Below are positions 23,966 to 34,998 of a stretch of 64,000 nucleotides of DNA, in pieces (the first letter of the stretch is position 1; the number at the start of each line of letters is the position of its first letter). The translations under genes and the position numbers were made by a program. A model generated the notes under the pieces. The model searched no databases, was not told the DNA's origin, and saw nothing but the letters and a program-made list of their open reading frames with translations. The stretch is from the NCBI GenBank assembly GCA_002104905.1, contig MCFE01000434.1:1-64000 (forward strand). Reading direction: 5' to 3'. Origin of the DNA: Basidiobolus meristosporus CBS 931.73 (taxonomy: Eukaryota; Basidiobolomycota; Basidiobolomycetes; Basidiobolales; Basidiobolaceae).

Positions 23966-24997
23966 TTAGAATACGGCTCCACCATCTACAATAAGGGTTT
24001 CATTAGATAGTTCAGGAACAATCAAGTGACACGAAGAGAATATACCATCATCATCGTCGTATTCATCCCCTTCACCATTATCGAAGTAAGAGTCCACATA
24101 GTCGGTTTCTTCCTCGAAGTCCTCCTCTTCATCGTAGGCCTCCTCGTTATCCTCTCCTTCTGCGCCCTCCTCTTCGTCAGCGTTCTGTTTACCGGCCAAA
24201 CATGAGTACGAGTGAATCGCTTCGTTACTAAAGTGTAGCATGGGCCTTACCTTTCCGTCGTCCTGTTCTTCCTTCTCTAAGCTATTAAGAGCCTCCAAAT
24301 CCACATTAAAGTTAACCTTCTTGGGTTCTACAGAGGAAAAATTAGACTTGTTACACTCAAGTGGATCTTTGAGTTAAATAAGGGGCCCTCACTCTTGACG
24401 GTTTTGGTTTTGTCGACTGCGGAATGCAATTCTTCAGGGAAGAAGCTGAGATCTACATGCAATATATTTCAGGGAATGGCTTGTATTGTGGTAGGGTTAC
24501 TGTACTCATTACCAGCAATTACACTAGACAAATGCTCTTTGGAGGTACTACGATGCTGATAACGGTCGGAATATCTTTCAATATCTGGGTGACGTATGAG
24601 CAATAGGATCTATCGTTACGAGGCAAACCGGAGTTTACCTTTGGGCGGGGGTGGAAGCTCTAAGTAGAAGGGACTTTCTTTTAGAGATTTTTTGTACTCT
24701 CTGAGGAGCTTCAAAGCCTCCCGTTCCTCGTAGGTGATTGATTTTGGTATGGGGAGATCGATTTCCTGTACACAAACAAAGAGACTTTAGCAAGAAGGTC
24801 GCGAAGACGAACCCCGTTTGGGCTGCCAAGGGGTCTCTTGGGTAACAAAATATTGGTTGGATTCGTACGGGGAAAATCTCCAACGGCTCGGCCGGGAAAA
24901 AAACCATCCCTTGCACTTCGCTCTGTAATCCACTCATCGGAGGTCCGGCCCTTCCGGGGCCTCCACCTCTACCTCTACCACGACCGCCGCGAGACAT
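23966..24997 (-). CDS. RPC31: RNA polymerase III subunit C31 (RPC7)
   Basis: Seven exons on the minus strand: 24997-24869, 24765-24639, 24584-24513, 24452-24393, 24327-24251, 24184-24046 and 23985-23966; 207 residues. It starts with the Gly/Arg-rich MSRGGRGRGRGGG of this family, has PAEPLEIFPEIDLPIPK and SITYEEREALKLLREYKKS, then the lysine stretch VDKTKTVKKPKKV, and ends in a long acidic tail with YFDNGEGDEYDDDDDG, the RPC31 hallmark. It is part of the C82-C34-C31 heterotrimer that opens promoters for tRNA and 5S genes. Introns are tiny and numerous (54-103 nt) for so short a protein, and the last exon codes for only six residues and the stop. Confidence 0.88.
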
Positions 24998-25667
24998 GTT
25001 TTTGTAGTGTTGTGGAGCTCGAGTGAACCTAGCCAAGTCACGGTTTTGACACACTACCTGATGTTTGGAAATTTTTCATTTTTTTTTTGGGCTAACCAGC
25101 AAATTAGGAATTTCGTATAAACCCCCAGTTAAATTACCAACGTTACATGGAATCCGGTTTTACCAAGGATTCAGTGAGATACCCAATAGCTTCCACTCTT
25201 CCCTCCACATGCTGACTTGATGATAGAATATCGATTCTGATCTTGCAGTTGTTGAAGCTTAATGTGTTTTAGCGCTATAGTTTGTACAATGAAGAACAGG
25301 CTTCGAGGATTACACTGGATATTGCCTATTTCGAGCACAGTATCAAAACTGATGATGAGCAACTGTCATTTTAAATCATTCAACGATCAAAGTTGTGGAT
25401 ACCTTATTCAATGAATTCAGCAATAATGCCCAATAGAGCTACTGAGAGACACTGCGTGATCGGATGCGAAGCCCTGAGCTATGTGGCGAACTGAGAATGA
25501 TTACACGAATTTGGTATACAGGTCGAGAGTTACATGGCAAAACCTGAAGCACGAGTGGAGAAAAAGAGCAAAACAGAGGGATATATAATGGGTGCAGTGA
25601 GGCAATCGACTCCCCAGGAAGATAATATCCTACATCACTAACTACATTACATTTCTAACCTCTAACG
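24998..25667. promoter_or_regulatory. divergent promoter region RPC31 / PiT copy 1
   Basis: 670 bp between RPC31 (minus) and symporter copy 1 (plus). A TATA-like TATATAA lies at 25582-25588, 86 bp before the ATG. The CGTGGTTAC block found before the other five symporter genes was not found here. Confidence 0.5.
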
Positions 25668-27188
25668 ATGCTAGTACACGATTTCACTTGGATATTCGTG
25701 GTGTGTATCATCTTCGCCTTCCTCGATGCCTACGGTATCGGTGCGAACGATGTCGCCAACTCATTCTCCACTTCCGTCTCCTCCAAATCTCTCACCCTTG
25801 GCCAGGCCTGTGCCATCGCCGTGTTCACCGAGTTCTTGGGTGCCTTCCTGATGGGCTCAGGAACAGCCGAGACAATCAAAGGAAAGATCATCTCCATCAA
25901 GAACTTCGAGAACCAGCCCGAGCTACTCATGCTTGCCATGACATGCGCCCTAGTGGGTTCATCCACCTGGGTGCTGTTTGCCACAAGAAATGGATGGCCA
26001 GTGTCGACCACTCATGCGATTGTCGGGGCAATCATCGGAGTAGGGATCGCAGCATTTGGTCCAAGCTCGGTTGACTGGAGTTACAACGGAGTGGCCAAGA
26101 TCATCACCTCCTGGTTCATCTCCCCCGTGTGCGCAGGAATAGTGGCCAGCATCATCTACTTGGTCACCAAATATGGCGTGCTCAAACATGAGAACTCCTT
26201 CGAGCGTGGCCTCATTGCCATCCCCTTGTACTTTGGATTCACCGCATTCATCAACGCCTTCTACATCATCTACAAAGGATCTCCAGGCCTTAACCTTGCC
26301 TCCGCCTCGCCAGGAGCTATTTGGGGATCCACCATTGGTATCACAGTTGCCGTGATGCTCTTCTGCTGGTTCTTCATTCGTCCTTGGTTGGTTCGCAAGC
26401 TCCAGAAGAAGGAGGATCTCCGCTGGTATCATGTCTTTGTCGTGCCTTTCCTCGGCCCCCGTCCTTCTGTGACCATTCACGGTGAGGAGGAGGGTAAGAC
26501 TGAGAAAATGGACCATGAGCTTACTCAGCAGGAGGAAACACCCCGCAATGGCATTTTCGAGCGTATCAAGGCTGTCGTGTTGCATGGCATCCGCAAGGAT
26601 GTTGTCAACTGCAAGGGTGAAAGAATGCAGAAGATTCACGATGCCGCCATCAGATATGACGATGACACCGAGTACATGTACAGCTTCCTCCAGGTCATCA
26701 CCGCCTCCATGGCCTCATTTGCCCATGGCTCGAACGATGTTGCCAATGCTGTTGGCCCACTCTCCACCGTGTACCATGTGTGGAGCACAGCCACTGTCGA
26801 CATCAGTGGCAAGACTCCAGTCCCGTTGTGGGTGTTGGCCATGGGAGGTGTAGCCATTGATCTTGGACTGATCACCTACGGCTACAACATCATGCGCACC
26901 CTCGGCAACAAGATCACCTACCACTCACCCACTCGTGGATTCAGCATGGAGCTCGGCAGCTCGTTGACTGTGCTGACCGCCTCGAAGATCGGACTGCCAG
27001 TGTCCACCACGCACTGCATCACCGGGGCCACCGCAGCAGTCGGACTGTGCAACGGAACAGCGAGCTCACTCAACTGGAGAATCATCGCATGGTGCTTCTT
27101 GTCCTGGATCTTGACTCTTCCGTTTGCTGGAGTTGTTGCTGGACTTTTGTTCTCATTTGCCGCGTATGCTCCAAAACTTACCCTCTAA
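25668..27188 (+). CDS. PHO89/PiT-type sodium-phosphate symporter, copy 1
   Basis: Intronless, 506 residues. Both inverted PiT repeats are present with their signatures: GANDVANSFSTSVSSKSLT near residue 25 and HGSNDVANAVGPLS near residue 353, plus GWPVSTTHAIVGAIIGVG and the C-terminal GLPVSTTHCITGATAAVG. About ten hydrophobic segments flank a charged cytoplasmic loop (about residues 245-340). The family imports inorganic phosphate with Na+ across the plasma membrane and in fungi is usually induced by phosphate starvation at alkaline pH. This copy has loop type A (GKTEKMDHELTQQEETPRNG), shared with copy 2 only. AATAAA lies about 75 bp past the stop. It is the first of six tandem copies spaced 2.25-2.5 kb. 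Confidence 0.96.
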   Translation: MLVHDFTWIFVVCIIFAFLDAYGIGANDVANSFSTSVSSKSLTLGQACAIAVFTEFLGAFLMGSGTAETIKGKIISIKNFENQPELLMLAMTCALVGSSTWVLFATRNGWPVSTTHAIVGAIIGVGIAAFGPSSVDWSYNGVAKIITSWFISPVCAGIVASIIYLVTKYGVLKHENSFERGLIAIPLYFGFTAFINAFYIIYKGSPGLNLASASPGAIWGSTIGITVAVMLFCWFFIRPWLVRKLQKKEDLRWYHVFVVPFLGPRPSVTIHGEEEGKTEKMDHELTQQEETPRNGIFERIKAVVLHGIRKDVVNCKGERMQKIHDAAIRYDDDTEYMYSFLQVITASMASFAHGSNDVANAVGPLSTVYHVWSTATVDISGKTPVPLWVLAMGGVAIDLGLITYGYNIMRTLGNKITYHSPTRGFSMELGSSLTVLTASKIGLPVSTTHCITGATAAVGLCNGTASSLNWRIIAWCFLSWILTLPFAGVVAGLLFSFAAYAPKLTL

Positions 27189-27938
27189 ATATCCAGTCCA
27201 TTAATATTGACTATTACACATATACATAACATACGACATAACATAAGAAGCTGTACAGGAATAAAATGTTTATACTTGATATGTGAAGGTAGTAATCGAA
27301 CTAATGAAAAATCTCGCAAACTGAAGTTGGTGCCCAATCCAGACGACAAATGATTAGTTGGGATGATTCCGCTTTCACCAGTTTAGTATGTGTATCCTGC
27401 GTACTATTGGAAATGATATCCAATGTCAGTATTTTTGATGAATTTGCTCGGGGGAGTTCTTGCACAACCTTTGACTCATCGAATAGTTCATCTAAATAAG
27501 GTTTGTGAAACCAGCGCTTATCTCATATAAAGTTTGGTAAGAATTTTTACCAATTACCTGCCCGTAGGGAGACTCGTGGTTACAATCGGGTTCTTGCTTA
27601 CAGCATCTATAAGGATACAACTCGGGAAACATTTACTGCGAAATTTCATGTGAATCTTATATTGCATACACGTAAACTGCGTAACCCCAGCACGACCAAT
27701 GAAGCTTCTGGATTGCTTGATGTGCCCTTAAACGAAGGCTTATTTCAGCGAAAGGAGTCACAGCGCCTGAATTGGACTAGCAAGTTAAAAAACTGGGTTA
27801 GCTCCAACTTCTTATCCAAATAAGTAAAATGCCTCAACAAAGTGTTTCCACTGAGATGCGTACTGGATTCATATAAAGTTTACCCAGCTGTTCATTCACC
27901 ATCACTTGTTCAAGTGGCTCTCTCCTAAATATTTTGAC
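27189..27938. promoter_or_regulatory. promoter region of PiT copy 2
   Basis: 750-bp spacer. CGTGGTTAC at 27575-27583 (-364 from the ATG), CCAAT at 27696-27700 (-243) and TATAAAG at 27872-27878 (-67). Apart from these blocks it is not obviously similar to the other spacers. Confidence 0.6.
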
Positions 27939-29460
27939 ATGCTTGTACATGACTTCACTTGGATATTCGTGGTGTGCATCATCTTCGCCTTCCTCGATGC
28001 CTACGGTATCGGTGCGAACGATGTTGCCAACTCGTTCTCCACCTCCGTCTCCTCCAAATCTCTCACCCTTGGCCAGGCCTGTGCCATTGCCGTGTTCACC
28101 GAGTTCTTGGGCGCCTTCCTGATGGGCTCAGGAACAGCCGAGACAATCAAAGGAAAGATCATCTCCATCAAGAACTTCGAGAACCAGCCCGAGCTACTAA
28201 TGCTTGCCATGACATGCGCCCTAGTGGGTTCATCCACCTGGGTGCTGTTTGCCACAAGAAATGGATGGCCAGTGTCGACCACTCACGCGATTGTCGGGGC
28301 AATCATCGGAGTAGGGATCGCAGCATTCGGGCCAAACTCGGTTGACTGGAGCTACAACGGAGTGGCCAAGATCATCACCTCCTGGTTCATCTCCCCCGTG
28401 TGCGCAGGAATAGTGGCCAGCATCATCTACTTGGTCACAAAATATGGCGTGCTCAAACATGAGAACTCTTTCGAGCGTGGCCTCATTGCCATCCCCTTGT
28501 ACTTTGGATTCACCGCATTTCATCAACGCCTTCTACATCATCTACAAAGGATCTCCAGGCCTTAACCTTGCCTCCGCCTCACCAGGAGCCATTTGGGGAT
28601 CCACCATTGGTATCACAGTTGCCGTGATGCTCTTCTGCTGGTTCTTCATTCGTCCTTGGTTGGTTCGCAAGCTCCAGAAGAAGGAGGATCTCCGCTGGTA
28701 TCATGTCTTTGTCGTGCCTTTCCTCGGCCCCCGTCCTTCTGTGACCATTCACAGTGAGGAGGAGGGTAAGACTGAGAAAATGGACCACGAGCTTACTCAG
28801 CAGGAGGAAACACCCCGCAATGGCATTTTCGAGCGTATCAAGGCTGTCGTGTTGCATGGCATCCGCAAGGATGTTGTCAACTGCAAGGGTGAAAGAATGC
28901 AGAAGATTCACGATGCCGCCATCAGATATGACGATGACACCGAGTACATGTACAGCTTCCTCCAGGTCATCACCGCCTCCATGGCCTCATTTGCCCATGG
29001 CTCGAACGATGTTGCCAATGCTGTTGGCCCACTCTCCACCGTGTACCATGTGTGGAGCACAGCCACTGTCGACATCAGTGGCAAGACCCCAGTCCCGTTG
29101 TGGGTGTTGGCCATGGGAGGTGTAGCCATTGATCTTGGGCTGATCACCTACGGCTACAACATCATGCGCACCCTCGGCAACAAGATCACCTACCACTCAC
29201 CCACCCGTGGATTCAGCATGGAGCTCGGCAGCTCGTTGACTGTGCTGACCGCCTCAAAGATTGGACTGCCAGTGTCCACCACGCACTGCATCACCGGGGC
29301 CACCGCAGCAGTCGGACTGTGCAACGGAACAGCGAGCTCACTCAACTGGAGAATCATCGCATGGTGCTTCTTGTCCTGGATCTTGACTCTTCCATTTGCT
29401 GGAGTTGTTGCTGGACTGTTGTTCTCATTTGCCGCGTATGCCCCCAAATTTACCCTTTAA
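27939..29460 (+). pseudogene. PiT-type sodium-phosphate symporter, copy 2, one +1 frameshift
   Basis: Nearly identical to copy 1 from ATG to stop, with the same type A loop, except for one extra T at about 28518-28520 (GCATTTCAT where all other copies have GCATTCAT), close to codon 194. Downstream codons continue intact in the next frame to the stop at 29460, without any stop caused by substitution. As written the product would be cut before the second PiT repeat. Either a young pseudogene or an assembly/consensus error in a near-identical tandem copy. The ATG at 27939 matches the other copies; an in-frame ATG 11 codons upstream is not conserved. Confidence 0.85.
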
Positions 29461-30428
29461 ATTTAAATTCACGACCTAGCTTGAAAGATTTGTACAGTAA
29501 TAAAATTGTGTTTACCGAAGAAATTGCAACATACATCATTCATATATCCTGAATGCGTGGTTGAGATTTACAATTCAGTTGGTTGTAGGATCGGTTGCAT
29601 TGTGACTCAATGGTCCATTAGGGTGGAAGACAATGGGAATATTTAATAACTTTGCGGTACAAATGGTGATTGTAGTGTTCTTGAATTTTCCGGTAAATAT
29701 AGGATAAATATTTTGCTGTATACGGATTCGAGCAGGTGTGTAGAATTGCCAATTTGCATGCTCACTATATGCTTTCCATGATGCTTTCGTAAAGCGTACT
29801 CCATTGGGTATTTCAATGTCTACGGGATGCCGGCTAAATAGCCACGATTCTGACACAATGGAAAATCAGGAGGCAGTTTCATGATGGTCTTCTTTGGCAA
29901 CTCAAGATCAATTTCCAGCAGTTGAATCGGTTGGTGAGTAGTCAGTGGTTAGTAGGGAAATCCAAGTCAGATTTCACTGCCTCTGATTTACGCTTGTGTG
30001 AGATAGACTTTTGACGATGCAACCACCAATCAGCTATCACCAAGGCATCTCGTGGTTACATTCACGATCAATAAAAAGCACGCTGATTCAGAAATCTAGT
30101 AGACATGAGATATACCGATTACTTGAGTAATTTTTTAAGATGACTGGATCTACAACTGAAGACCACTCCCCCGATATTTCGTCTGGAGTAACCTCACAGT
30201 GGCCAATCGATTCTTTGATGCCAGTTGCATGCGTCTAAGCGAATTTTTATTCCAGAAACTAACGTTGCACCATTCGGCCAGACATGGCAACTAGAGCATC
30301 AACGACTGTAAGAAGTAAATTGTCCATGAACAATAGGAATGTTCCATTCAGATTTCATCTCATAGCACTGAATATAAAAGAAATTTGTTGGATTCTCTGT
30401 TGGTCAACTAAAAATCTACTTTAACTCA
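29461..30428. promoter_or_regulatory. promoter region of PiT copy 3
   Basis: 968 bp, the longest spacer of the array. CGTGGTTAC at 30051-30059 (-378), CCAAT at 30203-30207 (-226) and TATAAAAG at 30373-30380 (-56). A 93-codon minus-strand ORF (29575-29856) has a protein-like composition but no recognised family; it may be chance. Confidence 0.55.
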
Positions 30429-31949
30429 ATGCTAGTACACGATTTCACTTGGATATTCGTGGTGTGTATCATCTTTGCCTTCCTCGATGCCTACGGTATC
30501 GGTGCGAACGATGTCGCCAACTCATTCTCCACCTCCGTCTCCTCAAAATCTCTGACCCTTGGCCAGGCCTGTGTCATTGCCGTGTTCACCGAGTTCTTGG
30601 GTGCCTTCCTGATGGGCTCAGGAACAGCCGAGACAATCAAAGGAAAGATCATCTCCATCAAGAACTTCGAGAACCAGCCCGAGCTACTCATGCTTGCCAT
30701 GACATGCGCTCTAGTGGGTTCATCCACCTGGGTGCTGTTTGCCACAAGAAATGGATGGCCAGTGTCGACCACTCACGCGATTGTCGGGGCAATCATCGGA
30801 GTAGGGATCGCAGCATTCGGGCCAAACTCGGTTGACTGGAGCTACAACGGAGTGGCCAAGATCATCACCTCCTGGTTCATCTCCCCCGTGTGCGCAGGAA
30901 TAGTGGCCAGTATCATTTACCTGGTCACCAAACATGGTGTGCTGAAGCACAAGAACTCCTTTGAGCGTGGCCTCATTGCCATCCCCTTGTACTTTGGATT
31001 CACCGCATTCATCAACGCCTTCTACATCATCTACAAAGGATCTCCGGGCCTCAACCTTGCCTCCGCCTCGCCAGGAGCCATTTGGGGATCCACCGTTGGC
31101 ATCACAGTTGCCGTGATGTTCTTCTGCTGGTTCTTCATTCGTCCTTGGTTGGTTCGCAAGCTCCAGAAGAAGGAGGATCTCCGCTGGTATCATGTCTTTG
31201 TCGTGCCTTTCCTCGGCCCCCGTCCTTCTGTGACCATTCACAGTGAAGAGGAAGGCAAGGCTGAGAAGGGTGAGCACCAGATTGCTGAAGAAGGTGACGC
31301 TGCCCCCGCTGGTGTCTTCGAGCGCATCAAGGCTGTCGTGTTACACGGTGTCCGCAAGGATGTTGTCAACTGCAAAGGCGAGAGAATGCAGAAGATCCAC
31401 GATGCCGCCATCAGATATGACGATGACACCGAGTACATGTACAGCTTCCTCCAGGTCATCACTGCCTCCATGGCCTCATTTGCCCATGGCTCGAACGATG
31501 TTGCCAATGCTGTTGGCCCACTCTCCACCGTGTACCATGTGTGGAGCACAGCCACTGTCGACATCAGTGGCAAGACTCCAGTCCCGTTGTGGGTGTTGGC
31601 CATGGGAGGTGTAGCCATTGATCTTGGACTGATCACCTACGGCTACAACATCATGCGCACCCTCGGCAACAAGATCACCTACCACTCACCCACTCGTGGA
31701 TTCAGCATGGAGCTCGGCAGTTCGTTGACTGTGCTGACCGCCTCGAAGATCGGACTGCCAGTGTCCACCACGCACTGCATCACCGGGGCCACCGCAGCAG
31801 TCGGACTGTGCAACGGAACAGCGAGCTCACTCAACTGGAGAATCATCGCATGGTGCTTCTTGTCCTGGATCTTGACTCTTCCATTTGCTGGAGTTGTTGC
31901 TGGACTTCTGTTCTCATTTGCCGCGTATGCCCCTAAATTGACTCTCTAA
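30429..31949 (+). CDS. PHO89/PiT-type sodium-phosphate symporter, copy 3
   Basis: Intact, intronless, 506 residues, with both GANDVAN/GSNDVAN signatures and VSTTH motifs. It carries loop type B (GKAEKGEHQIAEEGDAAPAG followed by VFERIKAVVLHGVRKD), shared with copies 4-6. Unusual single changes against the other copies are a Val for Ala in ACVIAVFTE (shared with 4 and 5) and Phe in VAVMFFCWFF. AATAAA follows the stop at about 32015. Function as for copy 1. Confidence 0.96.
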   Translation: MLVHDFTWIFVVCIIFAFLDAYGIGANDVANSFSTSVSSKSLTLGQACVIAVFTEFLGAFLMGSGTAETIKGKIISIKNFENQPELLMLAMTCALVGSSTWVLFATRNGWPVSTTHAIVGAIIGVGIAAFGPNSVDWSYNGVAKIITSWFISPVCAGIVASIIYLVTKHGVLKHKNSFERGLIAIPLYFGFTAFINAFYIIYKGSPGLNLASASPGAIWGSTVGITVAVMFFCWFFIRPWLVRKLQKKEDLRWYHVFVVPFLGPRPSVTIHSEEEGKAEKGEHQIAEEGDAAPAGVFERIKAVVLHGVRKDVVNCKGERMQKIHDAAIRYDDDTEYMYSFLQVITASMASFAHGSNDVANAVGPLSTVYHVWSTATVDISGKTPVPLWVLAMGGVAIDLGLITYGYNIMRTLGNKITYHSPTRGFSMELGSSLTVLTASKIGLPVSTTHCITGATAAVGLCNGTASSLNWRIIAWCFLSWILTLPFAGVVAGLLFSFAAYAPKLTL

Positions 31950-32720
31950 AATTAATACTATCACTATAATTTAAATCGCATTTCACTACAATATACATAT
32001 ATCTTGCTGTATAGAAATAAATTGGCCTAACTTTCAAAACCAATGTACAAATGAAAGAATTTAAATACGTCTTCTGTTTCATCACTCCATCTGTCAACAA
32101 ACTGCAAAGCCATATTGGTATGTTGGCGTTACTAGGCCACCATATTTCTTGGTCAGTGACTGCAAAATCTTTGCTTGGAAGTAACACAAAGTATATGCTG
32201 CGCACTGTTCCACTAGCAGTCTATTTGGGAAATATGTTCGGTGTGAGTAATGTACCACATATTCCAGATAAACGATTTTCTTGAAATCAGTGTAACCAGA
32301 GCTTAGTGCCCATTAGCAACTGCACATGTAACCAATAAATGATCAACAATGTTGCTCGTGGTTACCATCTTGTTTTCATACGGAATAGATGAGAATACCT
32401 ACTTGTATGCATCTGGTAAATAGCTTGTGAGCCCTTTTGTCCATCTATTCCGATGGAGGTAACTATAACGTGCCCAATGGATTTCAGGAAGAGCATTTCA
32501 TGGTGTACACTTTTGGCTTATTCCCGAGGTCTGGAGACACAATCTTTACATAGGCCCAAATGGTGAGAACCTTGGCATGGGACAGGTTATCCATTGAAAT
32601 AGTAAAATATGTGGTAGAGGGCAGATACCATCACCAGAACGACCATATTTGTATAAAAATCAGCAGGAGCACCCACTACTCATCGCTTTGAAAAGTGAAA
32701 CCCTCTAAATCTCATTCATT
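31950..32720. promoter_or_regulatory. promoter region of PiT copy 4
   Basis: 771 bp. CGTGGTTAC at 32357-32365 (-364), CCAATGGATTTC at 32474 (-247) and TATAAAA at 32652-32658 (-69). The stretches at about 32283-32397 and 32640-32720 are almost identical to those before copy 5. Confidence 0.65.
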
Positions 32721-34241
32721 ATGCTGGTCCACGATTTCACTTGGATATTCGTGGTGTGTATCATCTTCGCCTTCCTCGATGCCTACGGTATCGGTGCGAA
32801 CGATGTCGCCAACTCATTCTCCACCTCCGTCTCCTCAAAATCTCTGACCCTTGGCCAGGCCTGTGTCATCGCCGTGTTCACCGAGTTCTTGGGTGCCTTC
32901 CTGATGGGCTCAGGAACAGCCGAGACAATCAAAGGAAAGATCATCTCCATCAAGAACTTCGAGAACCAGCCCGAGCTACTCATGCTTGCCATGACATGCG
33001 CCCTAGTGGGTTCATCCACCTGGGTGCTGTTTGCCACAAAGAATGGATGGCCAGTGTCGACCACTCACGCGATTGTCGGGGCAATCATCGGAGTAGGGAT
33101 CGCAGCATTCGGGCCTAACTCGGTTGACTGGAGCTACAACGGAGTGGCCAAGATCATCACCTCTTGGTTCATCTCCCCCGTGTGCGCAGGAATAGTGGCC
33201 AGTATCATTTACCTGGTCACCAAACATGGTGTGCTGAAGCACAAGAACTCCTTTGAGCGTGGCCTCATTGCCATCCCCTTGTACTTTGGATTCACCGCAT
33301 TCATCAACGCCTTCTACATCATCTACAAAGGATCTCCAGGCCTTAACCTTGCCTCCGCCTCACCAGGAGCCATTTGGGGATCCACCGTTGGCATCACAGT
33401 TGCCGTGATGCTCTTCTGCTGGTTCTTCATTCGTCCTTGGTTGGTTCGCAAGCTCCAGAAGAAGGAGGATCTCCGCTGGTATCATGTCTTTGTCATTCCT
33501 TTCCTCGGCCCCCGTCCTTCTGTGACCATTCACAGTGAAGAGGAAGGCAAGGCTGAGAAGGGTGCGCATGAGATTGCTGAAGAAGGTGACGCTGCCCCCA
33601 CTGGTGTCTTCGAGCGCATCAAGGCTGTCGTGTTGCACGGTGTCCGCAAGGATGTTGTCAACTGCAAAGGCGAGAGAATGCAGAAGATCCACGATGCCGC
33701 CATCAGATATGACGATGACACCGAGTACATGTACAGCTTCCTCCAGGTCATCACTGCCTCCATGGCCTCATTTGCCCATGGCTCGAACGATGTTGCCAAT
33801 GCTGTTGGCCCACTCTCCACCGTGTACCATGTGTGGAGCACAGCCACTGTCGACATCAGTGGCAAGACTCCAGTCCCGTTGTGGGTGCTGGCCATGGGAG
33901 GTGTAGCCATTGATCTTGGACTGATCACCTATGGCTACAACATCATGCGCACCCTCGGCAACAAGATCACCTACCACTCACCCACCCGTGGATTTAGCAT
34001 GGAGCTCGGCAGCTCGTTGACTGTGCTGACCGCCTCGAAGATCGGACTGCCAGTGTCCACCACGCACTGCATCACCGGGGCCACCGCAGCAGTCGGGCTG
34101 TGCAACGGAACAGCGAGCTCACTCAACTGGAGAATCATCGCATGGTGCTTCTTGTCCTGGATCCTGACCCTTCCGTTTGCTGGGCTCGTTGCTGGACTTT
34201 TGTTCTCATTTGCTGCATATGCTCCCAAACTCACTCTTTAA
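32721..34241 (+). CDS. PHO89/PiT-type sodium-phosphate symporter, copy 4
   Basis: Intact, intronless, 506 residues, loop type B (GKAEKGAHEIAEEGDAAPTG). Differences from copy 5 are a handful of conservative changes (for example Lys for Arg in ATKNGWP, and LPFAGLVAG near the C-terminus). Both PiT signature repeats are unchanged. The promoter similarity to copy 5 marks these two as the youngest duplicate pair that includes upstream DNA. Function as for copy 1. Confidence 0.96.
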   Translation: MLVHDFTWIFVVCIIFAFLDAYGIGANDVANSFSTSVSSKSLTLGQACVIAVFTEFLGAFLMGSGTAETIKGKIISIKNFENQPELLMLAMTCALVGSSTWVLFATKNGWPVSTTHAIVGAIIGVGIAAFGPNSVDWSYNGVAKIITSWFISPVCAGIVASIIYLVTKHGVLKHKNSFERGLIAIPLYFGFTAFINAFYIIYKGSPGLNLASASPGAIWGSTVGITVAVMLFCWFFIRPWLVRKLQKKEDLRWYHVFVIPFLGPRPSVTIHSEEEGKAEKGAHEIAEEGDAAPTGVFERIKAVVLHGVRKDVVNCKGERMQKIHDAAIRYDDDTEYMYSFLQVITASMASFAHGSNDVANAVGPLSTVYHVWSTATVDISGKTPVPLWVLAMGGVAIDLGLITYGYNIMRTLGNKITYHSPTRGFSMELGSSLTVLTASKIGLPVSTTHCITGATAAVGLCNGTASSLNWRIIAWCFLSWILTLPFAGLVAGLLFSFAAYAPKLTL

Positions 34242-34998
34242 TATCGTTGCTCCCCCTCGTTAAATCTCAAACTCACCGTAACATGCGTCTCTCTACCTCC
34301 ATAGAAATAAAAATTACAAAATTTTGATATCATAATAATTTGCTTTCGGGCCCATTGTACGTCTAGACAATTTATGGAGCTATGATGTTATTCACTTGCT
34401 CGCATTATGCTAAAGTATGATTAATGCCTCTACGGTCATCTTGTCAAATCCCGAAATTGAGTAGTACCTGGAATCGTTGTTCGCACATTGTGCTGCTCAT
34501 CTTCCATTCAGAAAATACCTTTAGTGCGGATTGGATTTCACCAACCCCGAAACTACAATTTTCTTAAAATCAGTGTAACCAAAGCTTAGTGCCCATTAGC
34601 TACTGCACATGTAACCAATAAATGATCAACAATGTTGCTCGTGGTTACCATCTTGTTTTCATACGGAATAGATGAGAATGTCCATGTAATTGGTAAACAA
34701 TGTATAGCCCTCCTGCCCATCTATTTCAATGAAGGTAACCATCACGCGCCCAATGGGTTCCATGAGGAGCATTTCATGGTGTAAGCACTTTGGCCTATTC
34801 CTGAGGTTTGGAGACACAACCTCCGAACTCGCCCAACTGGTGAAAACCTTAGCTCATAACAGGTTCAATGGCAGAAATAGTAAGTTATAAAGTATAGAGA
34901 AAATGCCATAATCAGAACGACCACATCCGTATAAAAGTCAGCAGGAACACCCACTACTCATCGCTTTGAAAAGTGAAACCCTCTAAATCCCATTCATT
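34242..34998. promoter_or_regulatory. promoter region of PiT copy 5
   Basis: 757 bp. CGTGGTTAC at 34640-34648 (-359), CCAATGGGTTCC at 34749 (-250) and TATAAAAG at 34930-34937 (-69). Near-duplicate of the copy 4 promoter over the blocks 34563-34680 and 34915-34998. Confidence 0.65.

Noticed and set aside
30720-31277. Long antisense ORFs (up to 185 codons) repeated in each PiT copy
   Set aside because: They recur because the sense sequence recurs; they mirror codon bias of the symporter and have no protein-family features.
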